A stretch of DNA of 64,000 nucleotides from Flagellimonas amphidinii (GCF_013090115.1 NZ_JABFNN010000044.1:1-64000), one strand, 5' to 3'; shown: positions 16,689-26,096, counted from the stretch's first letter. The notes: generated from the sequence alone by a model not told the origin. Translations and numbers: made by a program.

Positions 16689-17516
16689 ATGATAAAACAA
16701 ATTAAAATCATTGGCCTATTCATTTTAATGATGGCTCCCTCAATAGTTTCGAGTCAACTTAAATATATAGGGCTAGTCCCGTTCAAAGCAACAGAAATTG
16801 ACAATTACGCAGAGGCCGAGGGCATTACTGACAAGGTAAAGCAATTGTTTGTTGAAAGTGATTTATTTACCATTCTAGACAGAAGTAAATACAGTCAAAC
16901 AGCTATCTTTAAAGAGATAGACGTTCAAAAAAATATTGAATTCATTGAAGGATTTGTAGTAGAACAAGGAAAACAAAACGGAGCTCAGGCCATTGTGGTA
17001 GGAAATCTATCATCCCTATCCTATAGCAAAAGTAAATATGGGAGCTACGATTGCGGTTTTGTCTTTAACATTACCATCAATGATATTGAAACAGGCACTG
17101 TAATTGCCTCTAAATCTTTTAACAATCCCACAATCTGTGTTACATGCAGTGGTGACACCAAAACAAAAGCATTCAGTTCGGCACTAAACACATTAACCAA
17201 GAAAATGCGGAATTTCATTCTCGAAACTTTCCCCACTATTATCGAAATTGATAGTATCTATGAAGTCAAAGGAGGAGGTGAAGTATTGTTGGTCATTGGT
17301 GAAGAAAATGGGGTTCAAAAAAAAGATAAGTTCAAAATTTACGAAGTTATTAGTAAAAAAGGGCGGGTACGAAAGGTAGAGCTAGCCACTTTCAGTATAG
17401 ATAGAATTGAGGGTGATTTTTCCGTTGGCAAGGTAAAGGGCAAACAGTTTGATGTGTTGCATGAAAAATATATGGATTCCAATACAAAGCTGGAATGCGT
17501 AACACTTCCAAAATAA
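16689..17516 (+). CDS. Second exported CsgG-like protein
   Basis: This 275-residue protein has a signal peptide ending near VSSQ. It carries the same pattern as the 13333 product: strand YIGLVPF, helix EGITDKVKQLFVESDLFTILDRSKY, then NGAQAIVVGNLSSLSY and a C-terminal beta region. It is the last gene of the nine-gene run. The two CsgG-like proteins may form one mixed oligomer in the outer membrane or periplasm. Confidence 0.75.
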   Translation: MIKQIKIIGLFILMMAPSIVSSQLKYIGLVPFKATEIDNYAEAEGITDKVKQLFVESDLFTILDRSKYSQTAIFKEIDVQKNIEFIEGFVVEQGKQNGAQAIVVGNLSSLSYSKSKYGSYDCGFVFNITINDIETGTVIASKSFNNPTICVTCSGDTKTKAFSSALNTLTKKMRNFILETFPTIIEIDSIYEVKGGGEVLLVIGEENGVQKKDKFKIYEVISKKGRVRKVELATFSIDRIEGDFSVGKVKGKQFDVLHEKYMDSNTKLECVTLPK

Positions 17517-17566
17517 CAAAGCTCTTCTTTATATAAAGTCTCCATAATTTAATATCTAAAAACATT

Positions 17567-17582
17567 GGGGTCACTTGACCCC
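17567..17582. terminator. Hairpin after the envelope operon
   Basis: GGGGTCA-CT-TGACCCC is a perfect inverted repeat 50 bp after the last stop of the operon. The following sequence is not a clean T tract, so it may be a weak terminator or an RNA-stabilising hairpin. Confidence 0.35.
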
Positions 17583-17687
17583 GATGATACTATTATCTAA
17601 AAAGTCAAGTCAAAGACATCTTACCCGTATAGTCGATAATCGGTTTTATCTGCATTTTATCCAAAATAAGGTTTCATAAAACTTGCA

Positions 17688-17732
17688 ATATGGATACCCG
17701 TAAGGAAATCTGTTTTTGTGAAGCTAGGTTTG
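17688..17732 (+). promoter_or_regulatory. Operator-promoter of the barrel gene at 17759
   Basis: The right half CCGTAA (17698-17703) is intact and the left half is degenerate (ATATGG, 17688-17693). The -7 box TAGGTTTG is at 17725-17732, again 27 nt after the start of CCGTAA. The leader would be about 20 nt. This is the third occurrence of the arrangement in the window. Confidence 0.7.
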
Positions 17733-17758
17733 ACCTATAAATAACAAACACAGAGAAA

Positions 17759-18292
17759 ATGAAAAATACCATGAGAAAATTAATTGTTCTTTCAGCCTTA
17801 TTATTCTTAGGAAATTTTGCAGCAAACGCACAAATGTCAGAATCTGGAAAACTTGGTGTGGGTATAGCTTGGACTTCCTTAAACTATGGTGCTTCGGCCA
17901 AATATAATTTTACAGAGAACCATACTGGGCAAGTTGTAGTTGGGTCTGCCAACTATGGTTTTAACTTCTCCGGTGCCAGCAGTTTTTCTTTAACAGGAAG
18001 GTATTCCTACAACTTTGAAGAAGGTGATATTGATTTTGCCACATGGAAGCCATATTTATATGGACAGGTAGGGTATTGGACCTATAAATATGACCTAGGA
18101 ATTTTGGGAAGTTTTAACGCCAATGCAGTGGCTTTTGGAGCTGGTGGAGGAGTAGAATGGAGCTTTAACGATTTTGTAGATGGCCTTGCTTTCAGTGTTG
18201 AGCTAGGTTACACCAATATTTCCTTTGATGGGCTTGCCTCAATTGGTGGTTTCAATGGAGGGGCTGGAATTCACTACTATTTCGACCTCTAA
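17759..18292 (+). CDS. Small outer-membrane beta-barrel protein
   Basis: This 177-residue protein has a signal peptide (cleavage near ANAQ). A mature part of alternating amphipathic strands rich in Gly, Tyr, Phe and Asn ends in Phe-Asp-Leu, typical of an 8-strand OmpX/OmpW-like barrel. The start could be 17759 or the ATG at 17771. It has its own copy of the operator-promoter shared with the upstream operon, so it is likely part of the same envelope response. Confidence 0.8.
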   Translation: MKNTMRKLIVLSALLFLGNFAANAQMSESGKLGVGIAWTSLNYGASAKYNFTENHTGQVVVGSANYGFNFSGASSFSLTGRYSYNFEEGDIDFATWKPYLYGQVGYWTYKYDLGILGSFNANAVAFGAGGGVEWSFNDFVDGLAFSVELGYTNISFDGLASIGGFNGGAGIHYYFDL

Positions 18293-18387
18293 ATTTCAAA
18301 TTATTATTAAAGCAGTGTTGAGTTAGTTTAGATAGTTGCGGCCGGGTGTGAATTATCCCATTTCCGGCCTTTTCCAACCCTCCACCC

Positions 18388-20064
18388 ATGTCAAAAAATA
18401 GTATCCTTTTTATTGGACTTTTGCTCCTGGCCTTTGGCGTCAATGGTCAGAAAATAGATGATTTCCAAGAATTGTTGTCAACTGTTGAAGGGAGCAAAGC
18501 CCATTTTAGACAAAGCCTGAAAAAGCAGGATGGCAATATGTTTCAATATATCATTGTGGAGGTTGACCACAAGGGCAACGAGACTGAAGTTATCTACAAA
18601 TTCAGCTTTTCTGACATAGATGAAAATACGGTAAGGTCCATCACAAAAAAAGACCTGATTATAGTACAGTTATTGGTTAGAGGTAAGCAAAAATTGATTC
18701 AGGTTATAACCAATGGAGGTGATAAGATTTCATACACGGACCAAATTCATTTTTTAGCAACAGATTCCAATAACGGAGACCAACTATCCAATACCGTAAA
18801 GGGAATCATTCCTAAAGCTGTAGCCTTTGATGAAAGTAGACTTTCACTCAATGGATACGGCGACCATATGAAGTGGCTTTTAGAGCATATATCTGATGTT
18901 GAACTACCTAAAAAACAAATCGTTCAAAAGTTAAGTTATGACCATAACGTCGCAGGAAAAATAACACTTGAACAGACCTTTAATGTCAAAAACAAATCCG
19001 AAAGTCAACTAAGAGAACTTAATCTGTTCACCTTAAACCCAAATTCCGTGGGGTATCGTATTTCTGGCGACGAATTTGTTATTTCTGCCGAAACCAGAAG
19101 GGATATTAATGGCATCAAATATGTTGAAGATGATGAACAAAAATACTATCAAAACCAGTTAAGAATTTATGCCAAGTCCGTTTCCAATGGAAAGGATATA
19201 TACAATGTGCTTAAAGCCAGTATTCCATTGGCTCAGGCTAAATTCAATGAAAACCAGACCAATTTTTCTAAAGAGATAGATGCTTTGAATTTTCTGAATA
19301 AAGCAATTCAAGAAGTTTCAACCAGCAAAGAATCTCTTACACAAAACCTAAGAATCACCAAAAACAATGCTCAATTGATCTGCACGGAAACAGCTCCCGA
19401 TAAGAGTACGGAGCTAGTCTATACATTCAATTTTGCAGATATCAATCCCAATACTATTGATTATGATGGGCAAAAGGATCGTCTTTTTGTAAAGTTAACC
19501 ACCAAAAAATCTTTGGATTTTATTCAATTCAAAGAAAATGGAGAACTGCAAAACTACGTCCATGACACAAAGATTTTTTTCAGCACTATTGAGAATGCAA
19601 TTACAGGAGTGGAAGCATTAAAGTTTTTAGCAACTTCCTACGAATCCAGAATGGACAAGAACTCTTATTTAGCCTCTACTGTTCCCAAAGCCATTGCTGA
19701 TCTTAAACCATTACTATCTCAAGTTTCCATTGATGAAGACAATTTTAATCACTTTCTGGAACTTACTGATGATGACACTCGGACCATAAAAATTACAACC
19801 GTATTCTCCAACCTGAAAAAGAGCGTTGAAATAACCCAAGAATTCAGCTTAGCAGAAATCAACCCCAAAAACTGTGGCATAACTGTAAAAGGCAAACACG
19901 TCTTTGCCGAGTTGAACACCAAACATTTGGAAAAAGTTGTGAAGACCTATGTTGACGGACAGATTAAACCTTACCAATACAAAGTTTCCATTGAAGCCAT
20001 AGGAATTGAAGAAGCAAGACAAATAGTTGGTATTGTACAAAGTATAACTGAAAAATTGAAGTAG
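18388..20064 (+). CDS. Exported protein of four internal repeats
   Basis: This 558-residue protein has a signal peptide (cleavage near GVNGQ). The mature part has four divergent repeats of about 135 residues. Each carries a beta pattern such as Y-F-FADINPNTI----D---V-L-----K-I---NGE---Y followed by a helix that ends each unit. I do not recognise the family. It lies 95 bp downstream of the barrel gene in the same direction and may belong to the same regulon. Confidence 0.65.
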   Translation: MSKNSILFIGLLLLAFGVNGQKIDDFQELLSTVEGSKAHFRQSLKKQDGNMFQYIIVEVDHKGNETEVIYKFSFSDIDENTVRSITKKDLIIVQLLVRGKQKLIQVITNGGDKISYTDQIHFLATDSNNGDQLSNTVKGIIPKAVAFDESRLSLNGYGDHMKWLLEHISDVELPKKQIVQKLSYDHNVAGKITLEQTFNVKNKSESQLRELNLFTLNPNSVGYRISGDEFVISAETRRDINGIKYVEDDEQKYYQNQLRIYAKSVSNGKDIYNVLKASIPLAQAKFNENQTNFSKEIDALNFLNKAIQEVSTSKESLTQNLRITKNNAQLICTETAPDKSTELVYTFNFADINPNTIDYDGQKDRLFVKLTTKKSLDFIQFKENGELQNYVHDTKIFFSTIENAITGVEALKFLATSYESRMDKNSYLASTVPKAIADLKPLLSQVSIDEDNFNHFLELTDDDTRTIKITTVFSNLKKSVEITQEFSLAEINPKNCGITVKGKHVFAELNTKHLEKVVKTYVDGQIKPYQYKVSIEAIGIEEARQIVGIVQSITEKLK

Positions 20065-20084
20065 CACACATAAACCTCACGAAA

Positions 20085-20774
20085 ATGAAAAAAATTACAC
20101 ATTATTTATTCATCATTAGTATCGTATACTTTACTTCCTGTTCCAAGGAAGATAAAGATGTTTTTAATGGATCACAATCAAGCTTGGAAGACCTTTTTAG
20201 TGAAGAAGTAGTTCAAACTCTCAATGATCTTAACTTCACTATAAATGAAGGTGCCAATCCTCCCAATCTAGAAGGCACATTTTATGTATCGCAATTTATC
20301 CTTACAAACAGTAATGTTCCTCAAGACAACATTGGTTCCAGATTTGCCGATCAGCGCTACACCTTTTTAAATCAAAACAATAGTGACAACACCATTGATT
20401 TTAACGGAGTTCAAATTAATGTTTCCACTAAAGAGGAGTTCAGTCAATTAGACGGAAGTGGTTCCTTTATCTCAGGCGAAGGGAACAGGTTCAGCATTTT
20501 TTTAGTTGTTGAGCAAGAAAGAATCAATTCAGGAACCAAAACACTTACGGCTTTCGCGATTTCGGGTTCCATTTCTGAAGGAGGTATTGTAGAATTTGAG
20601 CAGTCTTTAGTAATGCTCGACAATTTTGGAGATCCAAAAAATGAATATATCGAAAATGGACAAGGAAGAAAGTTCATTGATCAAGATGAATTTTCTGAAA
20701 TCGTAACAGAAAACAATAACGCAAACAAAAACTTCATTTCCTCTTCTATTTCAAGAGGCATCTTATCTGAATAA
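20085..20774 (+). CDS. Lipoprotein of unknown function
   Basis: This 229-residue protein has a lipobox (YFTSC, Cys20). The mature part is acidic, low in Cys and beta-rich, with the phrase NLEGTFYVSQFILTNSNVP that recurs in Bacteroidota surface lipoproteins of unknown role. It is 20 bp after the four-repeat gene and 13 bp before the beta-helix gene, so probably co-transcribed. Confidence 0.65.
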   Translation: MKKITHYLFIISIVYFTSCSKEDKDVFNGSQSSLEDLFSEEVVQTLNDLNFTINEGANPPNLEGTFYVSQFILTNSNVPQDNIGSRFADQRYTFLNQNNSDNTIDFNGVQINVSTKEEFSQLDGSGSFISGEGNRFSIFLVVEQERINSGTKTLTAFAISGSISEGGIVEFEQSLVMLDNFGDPKNEYIENGQGRKFIDQDEFSEIVTENNNANKNFISSSISRGILSE

Positions 20775-20787
20775 TTAATCAAAACAA

Positions 20788-21810
20788 ATGAACATGAAAA
20801 AAATTACTTCTTTAGTACTGATTGTATTGGGTGCCATTACCGCTGTTAAAGCTCAAAATATTATCACAGTAGATAATTCTGTTGGAAGCTCCGCCCAGTT
20901 CAGTGATTTGCAAACGGCTATATCCAATGCCAGTTCAGGAGACATCATTCAAGTCCATCCTTCGGAAACTAACTATGGTAATATTGAAGTGGACAAGCCT
21001 TTGATCTTGATCGGGTTTTCACATAATTCTCCAGACAAACAAACCTTGATCACGGATTTGACCCTAAGTGCCAATGCCTCCAACGTTACAGTAACCGGCT
21101 TTAGGGTCACAGATGATTTTTTCATCAATAATGGAACCCCTGTGACCAACATCATTTTGGAAAACAACTTTTTTAGCAGCTCCATGGTGATAAGCAATGG
21201 TGGGGTAGACAATCTAATGCTAAGGGGCAATGTCATCAACACCTTGGGAAATACAGCTTCCTCAGGTTCCAGCTTCACCAATGCTATAATTACGAACAAC
21301 ATCTTTTATGGAAATTTAAACGTGCGTTTGCACGAATCTGTAACCATAAAGAACAATATCTTCTTGAATTCAGAAGTTTTCAATAGCCGAGATGAAACTG
21401 GAAATGCGACCGTACAAAATTCAATATTTATTGCAAATTCAGCTGGTACAGCTGATGCCAATAATCCAGGTGTCAATTTTGAAAATAGCTTGATTTTTAA
21501 TAGATCAACCGGAAATGCCAACGCCCTAGTTGGTACCAACAACATTGTAAACATAGATCCCCTGTTTGTAGAGGACAATGACAATACCATCTATGAACCC
21601 CAAATTGATGATTATCATCTTCAGGCAGGCTCACAGGCCATAAACGCAGGTGTAAATGGAGAAGATTTAGGCATTTTTGATGGAGGTAGCTTTACATTCA
21701 ACAATTTTGGATTTACCAATGGTATCCCAACGGTAAATATTGATGCTATAAGCACAACCGTTGCCCCAGGCCAAAACCTAAATGTGATCATCAGTACCAC
21801 AAACCATTAA
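20788..21810 (+). CDS. Secreted right-handed beta-helix protein
   Basis: This 340-residue protein has a signal peptide (MKKITSLVLIVLGAITAVKAQ; ATG at 20788 or 20794). The start of the mature part, FSDLQTAISNASSGDIIQVHP, is typical of pectate-lyase-like beta-helix proteins, and many short Asn-rich turns follow (ILENNFF, TNNIFYG, IKNNIFLN). No catalytic residues of a known lyase are evident. It may bind polysaccharide or serve as a surface fibre. The next gene starts 4 bp on. Confidence 0.75.
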   Translation: MNMKKITSLVLIVLGAITAVKAQNIITVDNSVGSSAQFSDLQTAISNASSGDIIQVHPSETNYGNIEVDKPLILIGFSHNSPDKQTLITDLTLSANASNVTVTGFRVTDDFFINNGTPVTNIILENNFFSSSMVISNGGVDNLMLRGNVINTLGNTASSGSSFTNAIITNNIFYGNLNVRLHESVTIKNNIFLNSEVFNSRDETGNATVQNSIFIANSAGTADANNPGVNFENSLIFNRSTGNANALVGTNNIVNIDPLFVEDNDNTIYEPQIDDYHLQAGSQAINAGVNGEDLGIFDGGSFTFNNFGFTNGIPTVNIDAISTTVAPGQNLNVIISTTNH

Positions 21811-21814
21811 GAAG

Positions 21815-23701
21815 ATGCGGTACGTACTACTATCATGCATGTTGCTTTACATGGGTTTGGCACATGCACAGAACATAAGTTCTGCTGAGTTTTTCTTTGA
21901 CAACGATCCGGGGATAGGCAATGGAACGGCTTTGAGTGTCAATGCCAATACAGGGCAACTGACCCAGACATTTTCCATTCCCACAACCGGCCTATCGGAA
22001 GGGTTCCATAGTTTTTATGTAAGAACCCAGAGCAGTAGCGGAAGTTGGGGTCTTTATGACCGAGTTTCCTTTTACATAGTTTCATTGGCCAGCTTGGACC
22101 AACCTATCAATGCCGCTGAGTACTTTTTTGATTCCGACCCAGGGGTTGGCAATGGGACCTCTTTGGCCCTTAACTCCAATTCAGGCACTTTAGAGCAATC
22201 CTTCGTTATTCCAACAACCAGTCTTTCCAATGGATTTCATGGGTTTTATATCAGGACCCGCAACACCGATGGAAATTGGAGTCTTTACGACCAAAAGGTC
22301 ATCTTTGTGGATGACTTTGCCCTATTGGACGAACCCATCACCGCCGCCGAGTACTTTTATGATACAGATCCAGGCGTTGGCAATGGAACATCTTTTGACG
22401 TCCCGGACAATTCTGGAGTGCTTTCACAATCCTTTGCGTTATCAACAACAGATCTCACAGATGGGCAGCACACGGTCCACGTTAGGGTACAGCTTGAAAG
22501 TGGTAGCTGGAGCCTTTACGATAGTGCCCAGTTTACCGTTGATTCCGCAGCTTTGGACAATACGGTCACTGTAAACGAAAACACCTTGACAGCCAATTTT
22601 GATACATCTGGAGCCACCTACCAATGGTTGGACTGTGAAAACAACGCGATGCCCATAACAGGAGAAACCGAGAGATCCTTTACGGCCACACAAAGTGGTA
22701 GTTATTCCGTTCGAATTTCATTCAATGGACAGACCGTAATTTCCGATTGCGTTGTGGTTGAAGTGACCAATACCAACGACAACGATGGTGATGGAGTGGA
22801 CAATGATGTGGACAATTGTCCCCAAACCGCTAACCCTAACCAAGAGGATGCCGATAATGATGGGATTGGTGATGTCTGTGATGACGATGCCGATAACGAC
22901 GGGGTCACCGATGACCTAGACCAATGTCCCAATACTCCGGCCGGTGCAACTGTGGACTTTGATGGATGTCCTGTCTTTAGTTTTCCGGCAAACAATTTTA
23001 CGGTACAGACCACTGGTGAGTCGTGCATTGACAATAACGATGGTTCCATCAGCATAACAGCCGTTCAAAATTTGGATTATACAGCCACCTTGGTTGGCAA
23101 TGCCAACACTGTGGTGGAACAATTTACAAGTTCCGCCGACCTGACCAGCTTGGAAGCCGGTGAATATGAGCTTTGCATAAGCGTTGCCGGGCAATCCGAT
23201 TATGAACTTTGCTTTGATTTGGTGATCAGTCAACCTGAAGCCTTGTCTGTTAGCTCCAAGGTTAATGTTGTGGATAAGACCTTAACTCTTGATCTTAAAG
23301 GGAGCGGCACCTATCATATTCGATTGAACAATGAAGTATTTAGAACCACTGAAAGCAAGTTAACACTCCCGCTCAACCAGATAGAAAACACCCTGTCCAT
23401 TAACGGGGACTATGGCTGCCAGGGCAGTTTTGATGAGATTATTGTGGTAACGGACCAAATCAGTGCCTACCCTAACCCGTTGACCACGGAAGCCCTGGCC
23501 ATTTACCTGGGATCGCCCGATGAGTTTGAAACGGTAAAAGCTTCCTTGCACAATCTGTCCGGGGCCAAAGTTATGGACTTGGAATTGGAGGTGAACAACG
23601 GATTTGCGCAAATAGATTTTGACCGATTGCCTGAAGGTGTCTACATCCTGACCCTTAAAAACAAAACGACTTTGTTCAATCATAAAATTATTAAGCGATG
23701 A
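21815..23701 (+). CDS. T9SS-exported surface protein with TSP3 repeats
   Basis: This 628-residue protein has a signal peptide. Three repeats of about 75 residues follow (AEFFFDNDPGIGNGT..., each with GSWGLYD or a near match), then an Ig-like part. Calcium-binding thrombospondin type-3 repeats (DNDGDGVDNDVDNCP, DADNDGIGDVCDDDAD) lead to another beta domain. The C-terminal type-A T9SS sorting domain runs from about residue 550 (SAYPNPL...GVYILTL...IIKR). It should be secreted through T9SS and attached to the cell surface. Codon G+C is higher than in the genes around it. The stop overlaps the next ATG (ATGA). Confidence 0.85.
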   Translation: MRYVLLSCMLLYMGLAHAQNISSAEFFFDNDPGIGNGTALSVNANTGQLTQTFSIPTTGLSEGFHSFYVRTQSSSGSWGLYDRVSFYIVSLASLDQPINAAEYFFDSDPGVGNGTSLALNSNSGTLEQSFVIPTTSLSNGFHGFYIRTRNTDGNWSLYDQKVIFVDDFALLDEPITAAEYFYDTDPGVGNGTSFDVPDNSGVLSQSFALSTTDLTDGQHTVHVRVQLESGSWSLYDSAQFTVDSAALDNTVTVNENTLTANFDTSGATYQWLDCENNAMPITGETERSFTATQSGSYSVRISFNGQTVISDCVVVEVTNTNDNDGDGVDNDVDNCPQTANPNQEDADNDGIGDVCDDDADNDGVTDDLDQCPNTPAGATVDFDGCPVFSFPANNFTVQTTGESCIDNNDGSISITAVQNLDYTATLVGNANTVVEQFTSSADLTSLEAGEYELCISVAGQSDYELCFDLVISQPEALSVSSKVNVVDKTLTLDLKGSGTYHIRLNNEVFRTTESKLTLPLNQIENTLSINGDYGCQGSFDEIIVVTDQISAYPNPLTTEALAIYLGSPDEFETVKASLHNLSGAKVMDLELEVNNGFAQIDFDRLPEGVYILTLKNKTTLFNHKIIKR

Positions 23702-24435
23702 TAGCAAATAAACGAATCTGGGGAATCCTTCTTTTTGCCTTGCTCTTTATAGGCTGCAGTAGCGGTTCTGACGGTGGTGACGACACTCCGCCGCCCTCTG
23801 GTGGTGGCGATGACGACCCCGTGGTTGTACCCGCGCCAACAGCAGCCACGCTAGTTTTTCCAGAGGATGATACCGAATGTAATGAGGGTAACCCCATAGA
23901 CGAAACCGAGAGCAATGTTACTTTTCAATGGGGAGCTTCACAAAATACGGACAGCTATTCGGTGACCCTCACCAATTTACATACAAATAGTTCTTTCAAT
24001 ACCATTGCCAATACCAATGAGGCCACTATTAGCATTTTAAGGGGAACTCCCTATGAATGGTACGTGACATCGAGAGCCAATGGAACCAATGAAACTGCAG
24101 AAAGTACCAAGTGGCAATTTTTCAATGAGGGCCCTGGCATAGAAAACCATGCTCCTTTTCCAGTGGAAGCTGTTTCCCCTTCTAGGGGAGAAACTTTGTC
24201 CCAAACATCAAGTGTGACCCTAACATGGTCTTCAAGTGATATTGATAACGACATTTCAAGTTATGATGTATTCTTTGGTACACAAACAGACCAAATCAAT
24301 TTTTTGGGCAATACCACAGAAAACTTATTCGAGGCCACAGTGTCATCTGGAAACATTTATTACTGGCAAGTTAAAGTAATTGATAGCGAAGGTAACTCAT
24401 CAACCTCGGTAATATTTGAGTTTAGAATAGACTAG
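23698..24435 (+). CDS. Lipoprotein with two Fn3-like domains
   Basis: This 245-residue protein has a lipobox (LFIGC, Cys19). An Asp/Gly/Pro linker (GGDDTPPPSGGGDDDP) separates the anchor from two fibronectin-III-like modules (about 45-140 and 150-245; YEWYVTS, YYWQVKVID). It is translationally coupled to the T9SS surface protein and may be its surface partner. Followed by a strong terminator. Confidence 0.75.
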   Translation: MIANKRIWGILLFALLFIGCSSGSDGGDDTPPPSGGGDDDPVVVPAPTAATLVFPEDDTECNEGNPIDETESNVTFQWGASQNTDSYSVTLTNLHTNSSFNTIANTNEATISILRGTPYEWYVTSRANGTNETAESTKWQFFNEGPGIENHAPFPVEAVSPSRGETLSQTSSVTLTWSSSDIDNDISSYDVFFGTQTDQINFLGNTTENLFEATVSSGNIYYWQVKVIDSEGNSSTSVIFEFRID

Positions 24436-24466
24436 ACCAAAGGAGTATCATCCAAGGTTTATTTTA

Positions 24467-24497
24467 GGGGTCGCTTGGGGGAGCGGCCTCTTTTTTA
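24467..24497 (+). terminator. Terminator of the surface-protein genes
   Basis: A stem of about 9 bp (GGGGTCGCT at 24467-24475 with AGCGGCCTC at 24482-24490, including two G-T pairs) is followed by a run of seven T. Confidence 0.85.
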
Positions 24498-24586
24498 TAT
24501 CTGTCCTTATACAAGAAAAATTTAGGAGGCCCACTGGTTCTCTAGGCTTCCTTAAGAGTGATTCCCAGATTAGGTTGGTGTGTAAA

Positions 24587-26008
24587 CTAAGAATTCAATG
24601 TCAATAACAAATCAGCTTCTAGATTTTTATTTACATATATCGTAATGGTTATTATCGACTTTTCTTGAAATTGAACTTCCAGATTGGGACTACCAGATTT
24701 TCGTGTCAGTTCTTTCATTTCATTGATTGTTATTGTTTCATTATCATCATTTGCTCCATAATCAAATTTCCAGCTCATTGGGGCAATTTTAAATTCATGT
24801 GAACCTGGCTGAATTTTCATTGTCACTTGATAAACACCATCTCCCATATATTCAAATTGCGGTGTTCGTTTTTGGTCTTTACCCCATTCGTTCATGCTTC
24901 CCATTAAAAACAACACCTCTCCGGATAAAGGTTGATCATTTAGTTTATCAAGTTTTACCTTAATATCTTCCATTGCAATTTCTAGGCTTTTACCACTAGC
25001 CAAACTTTTGGCCAAATTTATAGCGACCACAGGATTAATCTCAATATCAGGTTTAACCCCAACACCTTCGATTCTTCCAGATTTAAAAGAATAATAGTCC
25101 GCAATTGGAATTCCTATTTGATAGCCAAAGGGTAAATCATACATTTTTTGGGATAGCATTTGTCCAGATGTAGTTTCCCCTATTAGCGTTATATTATCCA
25201 ACTGACCCAATGCATCCGCTGTAAACTCTGCTGCGCTAGCGGTTTTAGCACTGATTAGCACAAAAACATCACCCTCAAAATAAGGCTGGAATGGTTCAAA
25301 TTTTATTCTTGTGAGCGGTTGCTCTTGCACATCTTTCCAAAAGGACCGTATTGACCAACCAAACCAAGGATTTAAATTTTCTATGTTATTAATATTAGGT
25401 ATTTCATCATTGTTTTTCCACCATTCTTTAGAAACAAATACTCCCGCATCCACAGAATCTTTAAGCAGATGACCGACCAATGGTACACCTGCAAAAGTTC
25501 CACCGGTATTGTTCCGCAAATCAACAATCAGAGCATTCGCTCCTTTATCGTCGATTGCCTTGTACGCTTCTGAAATTCGTTCTTTGGTGTCCACGCCTGT
25601 CATTGTATTCACAGTAAGGATGGCTGTATTATTATCCCATTCCAAAAAAGCTCCTCTTTCCCCAATGACTAACGAGTCAATAAAATGGGCAATTTCATTG
25701 GCTTTTCTTTCCATTTTATTAAGCCGAACGTGGGAAAACGGACCATTCTGCCAAAGGGTATTAAACTTATCCATAAAGTCGTCCTTGGAGCAAGCATCAT
25801 TTACAAGTTGTCCCACTTTGTTGGTGATTTCCAAATATGCCGATTCTTCCAGCTCGTTTTGATTATAGTGATACTTGGAAATGAGTGTTGCTATACTATC
25901 AGCAAATACAGATAGTTCATTTATTAATTCTGGATTCCGACTTTTGCAGGGACTTGAATTGCAGGAAATTGTTAGAACAGTAATTAAGAATAGACTTAAA
26001 ACTCGCAT
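24587..26008 (-). CDS. S41-family peptidase lipoprotein with C-terminal carbohydrate-module-like domain
   Basis: This 473-residue protein has a lipobox (LTISC, Cys16). The S41 (tail-specific protease) core spans about 100-345, with substrate-loop VDLRNNTGG and nucleophile Ser258 in ISAKTASAAEF, then GETTSGQ. I see no PDZ domain. The last about 100 residues (VLFLMGSMNEWG...MKIQPGSHEFKIA) resemble the AMPK/CBM48 or SusE-type starch-binding beta-sandwich. It probably acts at the cell surface or in the periplasm on small peptides. It stands alone, convergent to the surface-protein operon. Confidence 0.85.
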   Translation of the reverse strand: MRVLSLFLITVLTISCNSSPCKSRNPELINELSVFADSIATLISKYHYNQNELEESAYLEITNKVGQLVNDACSKDDFMDKFNTLWQNGPFSHVRLNKMERKANEIAHFIDSLVIGERGAFLEWDNNTAILTVNTMTGVDTKERISEAYKAIDDKGANALIVDLRNNTGGTFAGVPLVGHLLKDSVDAGVFVSKEWWKNNDEIPNINNIENLNPWFGWSIRSFWKDVQEQPLTRIKFEPFQPYFEGDVFVLISAKTASAAEFTADALGQLDNITLIGETTSGQMLSQKMYDLPFGYQIGIPIADYYSFKSGRIEGVGVKPDIEINPVVAINLAKSLASGKSLEIAMEDIKVKLDKLNDQPLSGEVLFLMGSMNEWGKDQKRTPQFEYMGDGVYQVTMKIQPGSHEFKIAPMSWKFDYGANDDNETITINEMKELTRKSGSPNLEVQFQEKSIITITIYVNKNLEADLLLTLNS

Positions 26009-26096
26009 AGCTCATTCGATTTGAGCCGCAATATAAATCTGTGTTTTTCAATAAGGTTCAAGATTATAATTTCGAACTAAAATTTAATCTATTGAC

